Part shown: positions 1 through 7,302 of the stretch, one piece after another
Layout of the letters: each line of letters begins with the position of its first letter
How positions within the stretch are numbered: position 1 is the stretch's first letter
Notes under the pieces: model-generated
The model's database searches: none
What the model saw: the letters and a program-made list of their open reading frames with translations, nothing else
What the model was told of the DNA's origin: nothing
Program-made: the position numbers and the translations under genes
DNA from: Polyangium mundeleinium
GTDB lineage: Bacteria; Myxococcota_A; Polyangia; Polyangiales; Polyangiaceae
DNA: 64,000 bases
Assembly (NCBI RefSeq): GCF_028369105.1
Contig: NZ_JAQNDO010000001.1
Span: 6,790,501-6,854,500, forward strand
Reading direction: 5' to 3'

Positions 1-11
1 ATCTTGACGCA

Positions 12-395
12 TCAGTATCTCCTTCCCGGCCGAGGGATGTTGTTTCCATGATCGACTTCGTTACCCTTGCAAGGCTCGGAGACGAGGCCTCTCGCACACT
101 CCTCCACGTCCGTGTAGCCTCCCGTCATGCCGCGTCCCCATTTGCGGCCCGGGAGCTTCAGCTGCTCCCTGCAATTCTTCCTTGCCTCTTCCCACTCCTT
201 GTCGCACTCCCTCTTGGTCGGCTTTCTCTCCTTCGGCAAGGACACGGCCGCCGCCACGACGAGGACCGCGACGCCCACGACGATCGTCACGCCGGACGCC
301 GAGACGACCACCGGGACGAGCCGGATCAACTGCGAGATCACCGAGACGTTCGCCAGCAGGCCTCGTGTTGGCAGGGAGCCGCCGCGCGAGATCAG
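12..395 (-). CDS. Small membrane-anchored protein of unknown function
   Basis: I do not recognise this family with confidence. The frame starts with about 30 polar residues, then has one long hydrophobic segment rich in Val and Ala (a likely transmembrane helix), followed by a charged domain containing three cysteines and the motif GMTGGYTDVEECARG, ending near the window edge at a TAA stop. The Cys/Trp-rich C-terminal domain is the conserved-looking part. The start is unresolved: no clear ribosome site is visible. The frame is open back to 692 inside the upstream lipoprotein gene, a CTG overlaps that gene's stop at 395, and a GTG lies at 341. It probably forms a two-gene minus-strand unit with the lipoprotein gene that it touches. 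Confidence 0.5.
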   Translation of the reverse strand: MISRGGSLPTRGLLANVSVISQLIRLVPVVVSASGVTIVVGVAVLVVAAAVSLPKERKPTKRECDKEWEEARKNCREQLKLPGRKWGRGMTGGYTDVEECARGLVSEPCKGNEVDHGNNIPRPGRRY

Positions 396-751
396 CTCGT
401 CGGGTTTGGCGTGTAGCCCGCGTCCGCCATCGTCCGCAGCGCAGCCATCATGCACCGCTCGAGGCCGGCGTCGTCGAGGCGCGGGCCCTTGGGCGTCACC
501 TCGGAGACCCGGTCGCCCCGCAGCACCACCTGGAACTCGATCTCGTACGCGTGGCGCTGGAGCCGCCCCGCTCGCTCCTCGACGCACGCTTGAAGCGCGC
601 GGACCGTGCTCGCAGGCAGCGACCCCTCCGTCAGGGGCTCGGGCACGGCGGCGTACTCGTCGCTCGCCCCGCATCCCATCGGCACCACGCACACCGCCAT
701 GCAGGTAGCGAACAACGTCGCCCCCGCAAGCCGCCGCCCCCGCGTGCTCAT
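392..751 (-). CDS. Small lipoprotein with TonB-C-like tail
   Basis: A 119-residue predicted lipoprotein. The N-terminus has basic residues, a hydrophobic stretch and a lipobox ending in Cys27 (VPMGC), so it is probably exported and lipid-anchored. After a short linker, residues 45-110 resemble the energy-transducer (TonB C-terminal or AgmX/PglI-like) fold found in many myxobacterial lipoproteins: one Cys pair (CVEE...ERCM), an EFQVVLRGDRVSEV strand pair and a small helix. That resemblance is my inference. The start at 751 is chosen because a strong GAGGGGGTGAG ribosome site precedes the ATG; the frame itself stays open further upstream, through the lipase gene, without such a site. It is divergent from the lipase gene, with 150 bp between the two starts. 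Confidence 0.72.
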   Translation of the reverse strand: MSTRGRRLAGATLFATCMAVCVVPMGCGASDEYAAVPEPLTEGSLPASTVRALQACVEERAGRLQRHAYEIEFQVVLRGDRVSEVTPKGPRLDDAGLERCMMAALRTMADAGYTPNPTS

Positions 752-901
752 GAGCTCACCCCCTCGCTTGCGGAGGAGGATACCTGGCCGTCGGGGTGGG
801 GTGGAAGAGGGGTGACGCGGGCGGACGGGCGGGGTAGTTGGCCCAGCCCGCCCTCGTGGACGAAAATTTCTCTCCGATTCACCCAAAGAGGAGAAAGAAA
901 T

Positions 902-1738
902 ATGTCCGCGTCCGACAACGCCATCCACCTGCCCGACGGCTACGACCTGACGACCGCCCAGGTCTGCTCGTTCCTCATCAACGTCGCCTCCGATATGTGT
1001 GCGCAGTGGATCGCCGCGAAGAAACCCGCGCCCGCCGATTTCAAGTGGAAGCCGCACAACGCGTGCCCCGTGACGCGCGATCTCTACAAGGTGGAGGACG
1101 TCGAGTTCGGCGAGCTCATTTGGAGCACCTTCAAGTACGGCGGCAGTCAGACGGAGCCCTTCTGTTTCGTTGCCACCTACAAGGGCAAGAAGTACCTCGT
1201 CTTCCGGGGCTCTCAGTCGGGGGCCGATTTCGGCATGGACGGCGAGTGCAAGCTCACGGACTATGCCGCGCCGACCCCGCCCACTTCGAGCGGCCTGCAG
1301 GTCGAGGCCGGTTTTTACGCGGTGTATAACGGCCTGCTCGAGAGCTTGAAAGGCGAGCTCGCGTCCTTGAAGGGGACGCTCACGGTGACCGGCCACAGCC
1401 TCGGCTCGGCGCTGGCTACGCTCGCGGTGCCGCTGGCAAGCTCGCTCGGTCTATCGGTCCAGATGTACAACCAGGCCAGCCCTCGCGTGGGAAACGCGGC
1501 GTTCGCCTGGTATTACAAGGACCTGAAGATCACCACGTACCGGCTCGTCAATACCGCCGACTCGGTCCCCAAGAGCCCTGCGGGGTCCTATGTGCACGTG
1601 GGTACCGAGGTCGACTTCACCGCGGTGTACGACGGGAAAGAAGCGAACATGCACAACGCCTGCTGCTCCTACTCGTACGCCATCTTCAATCCCAAGGCAC
1701 CGATCAACCCCAATGTCGACGCGTGCATGTCGGGTTGA
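902..1738 (+). CDS. Class 3 (fungal-type) lipase
   Basis: A 278-residue alpha/beta hydrolase of the lipase class 3 family, which hydrolyses acylglycerols. The nucleophile elbow GHSLG is at residues 164-168 (Ser166), preceded by a hydrophobic strand and a YLVFRGS segment near residue 100 that usually forms the oxyanion region. The likely acid is Asp220 in NTADSVP and the likely base His251 in the MHNACCSY tail. No classical signal peptide is visible, so the protein may be cytoplasmic or exported by another route; several cysteines suggest disulphides. The start at 902 is supported by an AGAGGAGAAAG ribosome site. It is monocistronic, divergent from the small lipoprotein gene, and ends before the convergent repeat array A1. 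Confidence 0.85.
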   Translation: MSASDNAIHLPDGYDLTTAQVCSFLINVASDMCAQWIAAKKPAPADFKWKPHNACPVTRDLYKVEDVEFGELIWSTFKYGGSQTEPFCFVATYKGKKYLVFRGSQSGADFGMDGECKLTDYAAPTPPTSSGLQVEAGFYAVYNGLLESLKGELASLKGTLTVTGHSLGSALATLAVPLASSLGLSVQMYNQASPRVGNAAFAWYYKDLKITTYRLVNTADSVPKSPAGSYVHVGTEVDFTAVYDGKEANMHNACCSYSYAIFNPKAPINPNVDACMSG

Positions 1739-1787
1739 AGGCTGCTAGCAGCGAGCAGGCCGAGGACGCGTAGCCGCGTTTCCTCGT

Positions 1788-2110
1788 CGAGGCCCCGGAC
1801 TTCCTGCAGGAGGTCCGGGGCGCGTCCCTGGACGTCTGCGACGTCTTCCCGAAGTTCGAGCGCGGCTTCCCGGAGGTGAGGGACCTCTCGTCGGAGGTCG
1901 CGGACTTCTTCCCGGAGGTGAGGGACCTCTCGTCGGAGGTTGCGGGCTTCTTTCCGGAGGTGAGGGACCTCTCGTCGGAGGTGGTGGATGTCTTCCCGGA
2001 GGTGAGAGACCTCCCCAAGGCAGACGAGGGCCTCCGGGAGTCGATGAAGCACCTCCTGTCGGAGGTGGATCGACCTCCGACAGGAGGTGCTTCCACCTCC
2101 GACAGGAGAG
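1788..2110. repeat. Tandem 42-bp repeat array A1 (GGAGG/CCTCC family)
   Basis: An intergenic array between two convergent genes. It opens with a hairpin at about 1794-1820 (arms CCCCGGAC and GTCCGGGG). It then has about three copies of a 42-bp unit made of two 21-bp halves, each beginning GAGGT. Each unit contains the small hairpin GAGGT-GAGGG-ACCTC. It closes with a long perfect stem-loop at 2047-2092. A close copy, A2, lies at 16878-17212. Both strands stay open in several frames; the minus strand would read as LRREVPHLREEVRD heptads, but no start codon with a ribosome site supports a gene. Confidence 0.85.
2047..2092. terminator. 20-bp-arm stem-loop between convergent genes
   Basis: A perfect inverted repeat with 20-bp arms (AAGCACCTCCTGTCGGAGGT and its complement) and a 6-nt GGATCG loop, at the right end of array A1. 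It lies between the lipase gene and the convergent unknown gene, so a bidirectional terminator or 3'-end stabiliser is the likely role. No T-tract follows on either strand, so classical intrinsic termination is not certain. Confidence 0.55.
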
Positions 2111-2120
2111 GGGGGTGGAA

Positions 2121-2165
2121 TCAAAACCGGAAGGCGATCCCCGCGCGGAGGTCAACGTGCGGAAT
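2121..2165 (-). pseudogene. Remnant of an outer-membrane protein C-terminus
   Basis: The minus strand reads HVDLRAGIAFRF followed by a stop at 2121. This resembles the last residues of the DUF3943 protein ending at 4296 (KFRAGITFRF), including matching bases around the stop. A terminal Phe after alternating aromatic residues is the standard beta-barrel end signal. The frame upstream is not a convincing barrel, so I read it as the leftover 3' end of a deleted or eroded barrel gene; chance cannot be excluded for so short a match. Confidence 0.3.
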
Positions 2166-2200
2166 CTGCTCTCGGTGCAGATGCTGTCTCGCCTGCGCGG

Positions 2201-3628
2201 TTACGGGCCCTGAGGCGATGGCGCCTGCGAGGACGGGGGAGCCTCGAATCGGAACACCATCGGCGCGTGAAGAAACCTCAGCAGTGGATCGTGTTCGTCG
2301 ATCGGCACGTCGCGACAGATGGGATCGGGTCGCTCCGCGATACCGATGCGGCCGCAACCCTGGGCACGACTCACCTCCCCGGTCTCCAGAGGCGGCCCCG
2401 AGCGCGCGACGACGAGATCACGATCGATCGCGTCCCGACGGCCTCGAAGGAACGTCTCCAGGTCATTGGCCCGTTGCCGGAGAGACTGAGCCAATTCGCG
2501 ACTCTGACCCTGCGCCCGCTGGCGCATCGCGAATACCAGGAGAGCGAGCGCTCGCTCTTGTCCGTAGGGTACACGAGGGCACGCGAGCGCCGTCGCCCAC
2601 CCAGCGAGTTCCGTGGAACTCCCACGTGCGATCCGCGTCTGGACATGGGCCAAGAGCGAAGGATTCCAGTCGCTCAGCCCGACCGCATCCTGGATCACCG
2701 GATCGATCTTGCGGGCGTCGCGCAGCACGTTCGCCAGCGTGGTGAGGGCCGCCTCGCGCACGTCGTGCGTCACCTCGCCGTTCCGTTGCAACAGCGTGTG
2801 CGCCGCGATTCCCGCGACGCTCCAGTCCTGATGCTTCGTCGCGGAGAGCGCGTCGCGCACGAGGTCGATCGATTCGGGTCGCTCGGTCACGAGCCGCCAG
2901 TATCTCGCTCGGAGCAAGGGTGCGCCGGGCAACTTCATCGCTGCGAGCGCGATGCTCGCGGGCGCTGTCCACGCGAGTGCACGCTGAGCGAGTTCCGTCC
3001 CTTGCGTGCAGTTGTTCTCCTGTGCGAACCTGACTCGTCGCCCCAGCTCGCGCGCATCCTGCTCCGAGAGCCCATCGAGCGTGAAGACCGCCCGGCTCAC
3101 GGTCTCCGCACCTGACGATGCCCCCTTCGGGTCGACCGGATCGGCGGTGACGGCGAACCGGTAGCGACCCTGCGGCAGCACGACGTCCGTCCCCCTCTGG
3201 GAGACATCCATCTCGATCCGGAGCGTGAGGTTCGCTCCGGGCTGGAGCACCGGGCGCGCGGACGCCTGCGTACGCAAGCTCGCTGGCATGCAGCGCCAAC
3301 GACCGTCGATTCCCTGTTGCTCGAAAGGACGGTGACATCCGTGGCTGCGAAGCGAGCCGAGGCCCTCGAGGTGCAGGCGCAACGGGGTGTCGGTCCGGTT
3401 CGTGATCCGCCACTGCGTGGGACTGTTTGGATCGACGGGTGTGATCTCGAGCGCGTCCCTCGGCGCATTCGACGGGCTCGGAGGCGACGGGGGCGCGGAG
3501 GAAGAGGGGGGGCTCGATGCCGTGGGCAGGATGGCCTGCGAACCGTTCGTGTCCGCGTGTGCGCAGGACCAGACGAGGGACACGACCAGCGGAGCGAACA
3601 TCAATGGGAAGCGGCTCATCGGCCGCAT
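2201..3628 (-). CDS. Secreted or lipid-anchored protein with helical repeats
   Basis: A 475-residue protein of unknown function. The N-terminus has a basic start and hydrophobic core ending near Cys22 (VWSC), so it is either a lipoprotein or cleaved after AHA. A Pro/Ser-rich linker spans about residues 35-55. Next comes a beta-rich domain (about 57-175) with the wording ITNRTDTPLRLHLEGLG, like domains that discuss extracellular matrix contact in other families. The remainder (about 190-400) is helical, with alternating Leu/Ala patterns like HEAT/armadillo repeats, and several cysteines. It is minus strand and monocistronic, with its start at 3628 and no strong ribosome site. It ends facing array A1. 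Confidence 0.72.
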   Translation of the reverse strand: MRPMSRFPLMFAPLVVSLVWSCAHADTNGSQAILPTASSPPSSSAPPSPPSPSNAPRDALEITPVDPNSPTQWRITNRTDTPLRLHLEGLGSLRSHGCHRPFEQQGIDGRWRCMPASLRTQASARPVLQPGANLTLRIEMDVSQRGTDVVLPQGRYRFAVTADPVDPKGASSGAETVSRAVFTLDGLSEQDARELGRRVRFAQENNCTQGTELAQRALAWTAPASIALAAMKLPGAPLLRARYWRLVTERPESIDLVRDALSATKHQDWSVAGIAAHTLLQRNGEVTHDVREAALTTLANVLRDARKIDPVIQDAVGLSDWNPSLLAHVQTRIARGSSTELAGWATALACPRVPYGQERALALLVFAMRQRAQGQSRELAQSLRQRANDLETFLRGRRDAIDRDLVVARSGPPLETGEVSRAQGCGRIGIAERPDPICRDVPIDEHDPLLRFLHAPMVFRFEAPPSSQAPSPQGP

Positions 3629-3763
3629 GCGGACAACGCAGCTTGGAGGAGGTTCCGCGGAAATCCCAGCCGTGTTCCGGGAGGAGGTAGACGTCAGGAA
3701 CGACCGAATCCAATTCGTGCGGCCCGCGCGGGCCGCCCACCGAGGGACGGCCCGCTGTGCGCC

Positions 3764-4087
3764 TCACCGCCGCGCCAGCCGATGCAACGTGGCGATGATA
3801 GGGTCGAGCGAATCGCGCAGTCCATCATCCACTGTTTCGACGTACCCCAGCGCTTCTGCAACATCCAAGCACGCGCGCACCTCTGCTGCCGAGCCCATGG
3901 CCGTATGCCACCGCGCGCGCTCGTTTCGCCCCTGCGAATACGCCCCTTCGTGCAGATTGAGCGGCACGCTGGTCGCTGCGCGCCTTAGCTGTTCCGCGAG
4001 ATTCGCATCCTTCCTGCCGATCTTCTCGATGATCGGCCGCAACCGCCGCAGCATTTCGATCGTCACGCTGTAGATTCTGAGAGCCAT
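3764..4087 (-). CDS. Four-helix-bundle protein (23S rRNA intervening-sequence family)
   Basis: A complete 107-residue member of the four-helix-bundle family first seen in 23S rRNA intervening sequences. Visible hallmarks are LRIYSVTIEMLRRL at the start, the central LAEQLRRAATSVPLNLHEG signature (residues 30-48), the GSAAEVRACLDVAEALGY helix and a Leu/Arg-rich end. The molecular role of the family is not settled; related bundles act as accessory nucleic-acid binding proteins. The ATG at 4087 follows a very good GGAAGGAGGAAGC ribosome site. A GGGACaaggGTCCC inverted repeat lies just upstream, and a 15-copy hexanucleotide tract lies about 105 bp upstream. Two decayed relatives occur in this window (about 56.3-56.7 and 61.9-62.06 kb). 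Confidence 0.85.
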   Translation of the reverse strand: MALRIYSVTIEMLRRLRPIIEKIGRKDANLAEQLRRAATSVPLNLHEGAYSQGRNERARWHTAMGSAAEVRACLDVAEALGYVETVDDGLRDSLDPIIATLHRLARR

Positions 4088-4191
4088 TGCTTCCTCCTTC
4101 CCCGACCGGGGACCCTTGTCCCGGGCCCGAGCACGCGGGCAAGCTAGCCGACCCCGGACGAGGCCCATTGCATACGCGTCCCACCCGCTGC

Positions 4192-4281
4192 GGAAGCGGA
4201 AGCGGAAGCGGAAGCGGAAGCGGAAGCGGAAGCGGAAGCGGAAGCGGAAGCGGAAGCGGAAGCGGAAGCGGAAGCGGAAGC
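4192..4281. repeat. (GGAAGC)15 perfect hexanucleotide tract
   Basis: Fifteen uninterrupted copies of GGAAGC (90 bp), starting 14 bp beyond the stop of the DUF3943 gene and ending about 105 bp before the four-helix-bundle start. One strand is all purine except the sixth base. It would translate as Arg-Lys, Gly-Ser or Ala-Ser dipeptides, but no gene uses it. Perfect copies imply recent expansion or active homogenisation, so copy number may vary between strains. Confidence 0.95.
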
Positions 4282-4295
4282 CCCCGCGCGCCCCA

Positions 4296-6101
4296 TCAAA
4301 ACCGAAACGTAATCCCCGCGCGAAACTTCGTGCTCGCGTGCGACGCCCGAAACGCGCCCATACGGCCCCACCGATCGAGATGCTCGACCTCGACCCACGC
4401 GAGCCGCTGCTTGTCACCCGGCAGCGTATACGAAAGCCAAACGCGCTCGCCGGCGCGCCGGTCCCGGAGGTGAACGTCATTCGTGACCCGCTCCTGGTAC
4501 CGATCCAGCCCCTCGATCGACTCGAAAAAATCGTACGTGAGCTGCGCGCCGAGCTCGAAGCGTCGATATGCGAGCGAGAGCGTGGGGCGGACGGTCCCGC
4601 CGAGCGCGAAGTAATAACGTTTATCCGCAACCACGGTCTTCAAGCCCGCGTCGCCACGCCCCTTGATGTACGCGGACGCGGCCATCGAATGCACAGCGCC
4701 GAAATCGGCGTACACGTCCACGCTGGCGCGGGCGCGGGCGTCCCCGTGGTGCAGCGTGAGGTCGACCGTGGCGCCGAGCGCGTTCGCGACGCCGAGCTTG
4801 TCCTCCGCCATGCCCTCTTGCCGGTGCTTCGCGTAATTGAAGCCGCTGGAGGGGCCCGCAAAGATCGCGTATCCGCGGCGGCCGCCGCGCCCGTCGGGCG
4901 CGACTTTCTGGTCGTAAACGCCGCCGAGCAGGACACGCGTGACGAAGTCGAGCTGCTGCACGCCCTGATCATCGACGGATCCGACGAGCCGGACGCTCGT
5001 GACGTCACCAGCATCGAGCCGCTTCGTCCTCACGCCGGGGTGGTCGAACGCCGGGACGTCGATGATCTCCGTGCTCACCCCGATGCGGCGTTGCGAGAAG
5101 CGCAGGCCGTCCCGTCCGGCCTCCGCGCTCACGCCGACGAGCACGTCGAAGCGATGCCAGGTGTCCGCGGGCAAGCCGAGATCACCCCGCGCCTGGGCGC
5201 GCGCGGCGTGCCCAGGTTCGAGGCGCCGGTGGAGGTACCGGAACGGCGAAAAGACGAGCGAAAGGACGTTGTTCGCGAGGTTGTCCTCGCCGCGCTCGAA
5301 GAAAAGGCCGAGCTGGTGGAGCGGCTCGCCGACGGCAAAGCCACCCTGGGGCGTGAGGATGAGGTCGTTCAAGCTGACCTTCTCGCGATACTCGCCGAGG
5401 TACTCCCACAAGACCGAGCCCGCGAACGAGAACAGGAACGACTCGCCCGCGCCGAGCCCGGCCCCGCGCGCGGCGAGGTACGTCATCGTGCCCGCAGCCG
5501 GGTGCGTGTAGGTGTTCGTCTCGAATTTGTTCGTGTCGAACCGCACGGCTTCGAGGGTCCAGGCTTTCTTGTAAAAACTCGGCGTCGACCACGAGAGCTC
5601 CCAATCGACGACGTTGTCGCTCATGTGGACCCAGTAATCGGTGAGGCCGTAGGTCATCAGGGCGAGGATCGTGGCGCCTGCCGCCAGGCGATACCGGAAG
5701 CACGGCGCGCGCATGACGCGCCACGGGTGGGGATCGAGCTCCCAGGAAAAACCCGCGCCCGGGAGCACGAGCGGAGGCGTGTTCCCCGGGCCCGGGAAGA
5801 CACGCGCGCCGAAGGGGACGTCCGGCGAGAACCAGAGCCGAAACGGCGGAGGGCCAAGCGAAGGCGCGCGGTCGACCCGCACGGCGTTCGCGAAGGGGTC
5901 GAACACGGGATCCGGGATCGGATCGAGCTGAAGCGGCGGCGGAGGCTCGGGGTCGGCCGCCTGCACGATCGACGCGAGCAGCGTCACGAGCGCAGTCACG
6001 AGCGCGGGCGCGCGAGCGCCGCGAAGACGACGACAACGGCGCGCGGCCGCCTGCCTGCTCCCGTGCCTCGCTCGTGCGTCGGTCTCCAAGACGCCTCGCA
6101 C
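4296..6101 (-). CDS. DUF3943 outer-membrane protein
   Basis: Up to 601 residues. The central part (about 150-260) matches the DUF3943 pattern: a hydrophobic YGLTDYWVHMSD segment, TMTYLAARGAGLGAGESF, then SVLWEYLGEYREKVSLND and a proline/glycine-rich PQGGFAVGEP. The last 250 residues alternate polar and hydrophobic residues as in a beta-barrel and end in Phe (AGITFRF), the usual outer-membrane assembly signal. The N-terminus contains a signal-peptide-like LVTALVTLLASIVQA segment. The annotated GTG start at 6101 has no ribosome site, and a start nearer 5999 is equally possible. The function is unknown; the family sits in the outer membrane. It is followed by the hexanucleotide tract and the four-helix-bundle gene on the same strand. 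Confidence 0.75.
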   Translation of the reverse strand: MRGVLETDARARHGSRQAAARRCRRLRGARAPALVTALVTLLASIVQAADPEPPPPLQLDPIPDPVFDPFANAVRVDRAPSLGPPPFRLWFSPDVPFGARVFPGPGNTPPLVLPGAGFSWELDPHPWRVMRAPCFRYRLAAGATILALMTYGLTDYWVHMSDNVVDWELSWSTPSFYKKAWTLEAVRFDTNKFETNTYTHPAAGTMTYLAARGAGLGAGESFLFSFAGSVLWEYLGEYREKVSLNDLILTPQGGFAVGEPLHQLGLFFERGEDNLANNVLSLVFSPFRYLHRRLEPGHAARAQARGDLGLPADTWHRFDVLVGVSAEAGRDGLRFSQRRIGVSTEIIDVPAFDHPGVRTKRLDAGDVTSVRLVGSVDDQGVQQLDFVTRVLLGGVYDQKVAPDGRGGRRGYAIFAGPSSGFNYAKHRQEGMAEDKLGVANALGATVDLTLHHGDARARASVDVYADFGAVHSMAASAYIKGRGDAGLKTVVADKRYYFALGGTVRPTLSLAYRRFELGAQLTYDFFESIEGLDRYQERVTNDVHLRDRRAGERVWLSYTLPGDKQRLAWVEVEHLDRWGRMGAFRASHASTKFRAGITFRF

Positions 6102-6143
6102 GGGAGGAGTGCAAGACGCGGGCCGGTCAGCGGAGCTCGCTCG

Positions 6144-7301
6144 TCAGGGGATCCAGGGCGCGATCTCGCGGTAGGCGTCGAGCGTGCGCTGGGTGGTGTC
6201 CTCCCAGCGGAACCGCGCCGCGCGCGAGAGGCCGCGGGCCTTGAGATCCTGCCGGAGGGCCTCGTCCTTGGCGACGGCGCGGAGCGCGCCGGCGAGCGCG
6301 TCGAGATCACGCGGATCCCGGATGAGCGCGGCATCCCCCGCGACCTCGGGCACCGACGTGAGGCTCGAACAGACGACCGGGCAGCCACACGCCATGGCTT
6401 CGAGCACGGGCAAACCAAAACCTTCGTACAGCGAGGGGAAGATCAACGCCTCGGCGCGGGCGTAGAGGCCCACGAGGGCCGAAAGGTCGACACGGCTCTG
6501 GACGTGCACCCGCGAGAGCAGGCCCGTCTCGCGCAACGCCGATTCGAGATCCGCGGGGAACGTGCGCTCGCGCTGGATGATGACGAGGTGCAGGTCGTCG
6601 GCGGTCGTGAAGGCGCGGGCGAACGCGAGCACGGCGGCCGCGTGGTTCTTGTTGGGGTAGCCGCCGCCGAGGACCAGGAAAAACCGGCGACCCGCGGGAA
6701 CGAGCTGTTCCGTGCGCGCGAGGGCTTCGGAGGCGTCGAGCGGCGCGAAGACGGGATCGACGCCGAGGGGCGTGACGCGGACGCGCGGCGCGGAGGAGGG
6801 ATCGACGCGGATCGTGTCGTCTTTGCTGTGCTCGCTGACGGCGAGGATGAGGCCGGCGCGGCGGATCGAGGAGCGAATCGCGGCGGACCAGTACGGCGCG
6901 AGGAGCACGCGGAGCACGGGGTTCGGGAAGACGAGCTCGGGACACACGATCTGCATGACGTCGTGCATCGTGAGCACGCTCTTTTGGGGCGCCCCGAGCG
7001 GCAGGACGCGGTACGGCGCGTGGAACAGATCGTCCGGGCCGAGGCGCTTTTTCAGCCACGCGCCGAGGCGGAGCAGGGAGTCCGGGTGGTTCGGGTCGCC
7101 GGAGACGAGCCACTCGGTGACGTTCGGGGCGCGGGAGAGCGGGCCCCGCGCGTCGGGGTGGCGGAGCAGGACGAAGGGGACGTCGGGCGCGAGGGCAGGG
7201 AGGTGCTCCACGAGCGCGGCGACGACGGTGGCGACGCCGCCGGGCGCGCCGCGGAGGACGCGGGCGTCGAGGACGATGCGGGGAGGCGCGGCGGGGCGCA
7301 C
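6144..7301 (-). CDS. GT-B family 4-type glycosyltransferase
   Basis: A 385-residue glycosyltransferase with two Rossmann-like halves. The N-terminal half begins IVLDARVL with a Gly-rich GGVATVV loop that binds acceptor. The C-terminal half carries FLVLGGGYPNKNH and the retaining-transferase signature EGFGLPVLEAMACGCPVV (an E-x7-E motif), followed by PEVAGDAA. It probably transfers a sugar from a nucleotide donor to a lipid- or protein-linked glycan at the cytoplasmic membrane. The GTG start at 7301 is two bases beyond the stop of the methyltransferase gene (TGACGTG), so the two are translationally coupled and likely act on one surface polysaccharide. The substrate cannot be told from sequence. 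Confidence 0.88.
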   Translation of the reverse strand: MRPAAPPRIVLDARVLRGAPGGVATVVAALVEHLPALAPDVPFVLLRHPDARGPLSRAPNVTEWLVSGDPNHPDSLLRLGAWLKKRLGPDDLFHAPYRVLPLGAPQKSVLTMHDVMQIVCPELVFPNPVLRVLLAPYWSAAIRSSIRRAGLILAVSEHSKDDTIRVDPSSAPRVRVTPLGVDPVFAPLDASEALARTEQLVPAGRRFFLVLGGGYPNKNHAAAVLAFARAFTTADDLHLVIIQRERTFPADLESALRETGLLSRVHVQSRVDLSALVGLYARAEALIFPSLYEGFGLPVLEAMACGCPVVCSSLTSVPEVAGDAALIRDPRDLDALAGALRAVAKDEALRQDLKARGLSRAARFRWEDTTQRTLDAYREIAPWIP

Positions 7302-7302
7302 G

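Noticed and set aside
1788-2110. Minus- or plus-strand coiled-coil genes reading LRREVPHLREE-type heptads
   Set aside because: No start with a ribosome site, several frames equally open, and the related B2 array has a 22-bp period that breaks any frame; a structural repeat explains it better.
3764-4087. A diversity-generating retroelement, because a related bundle protein (Avd) accompanies them
   Set aside because: No reverse transcriptase, template repeat or variable-repeat gene is present in the window.
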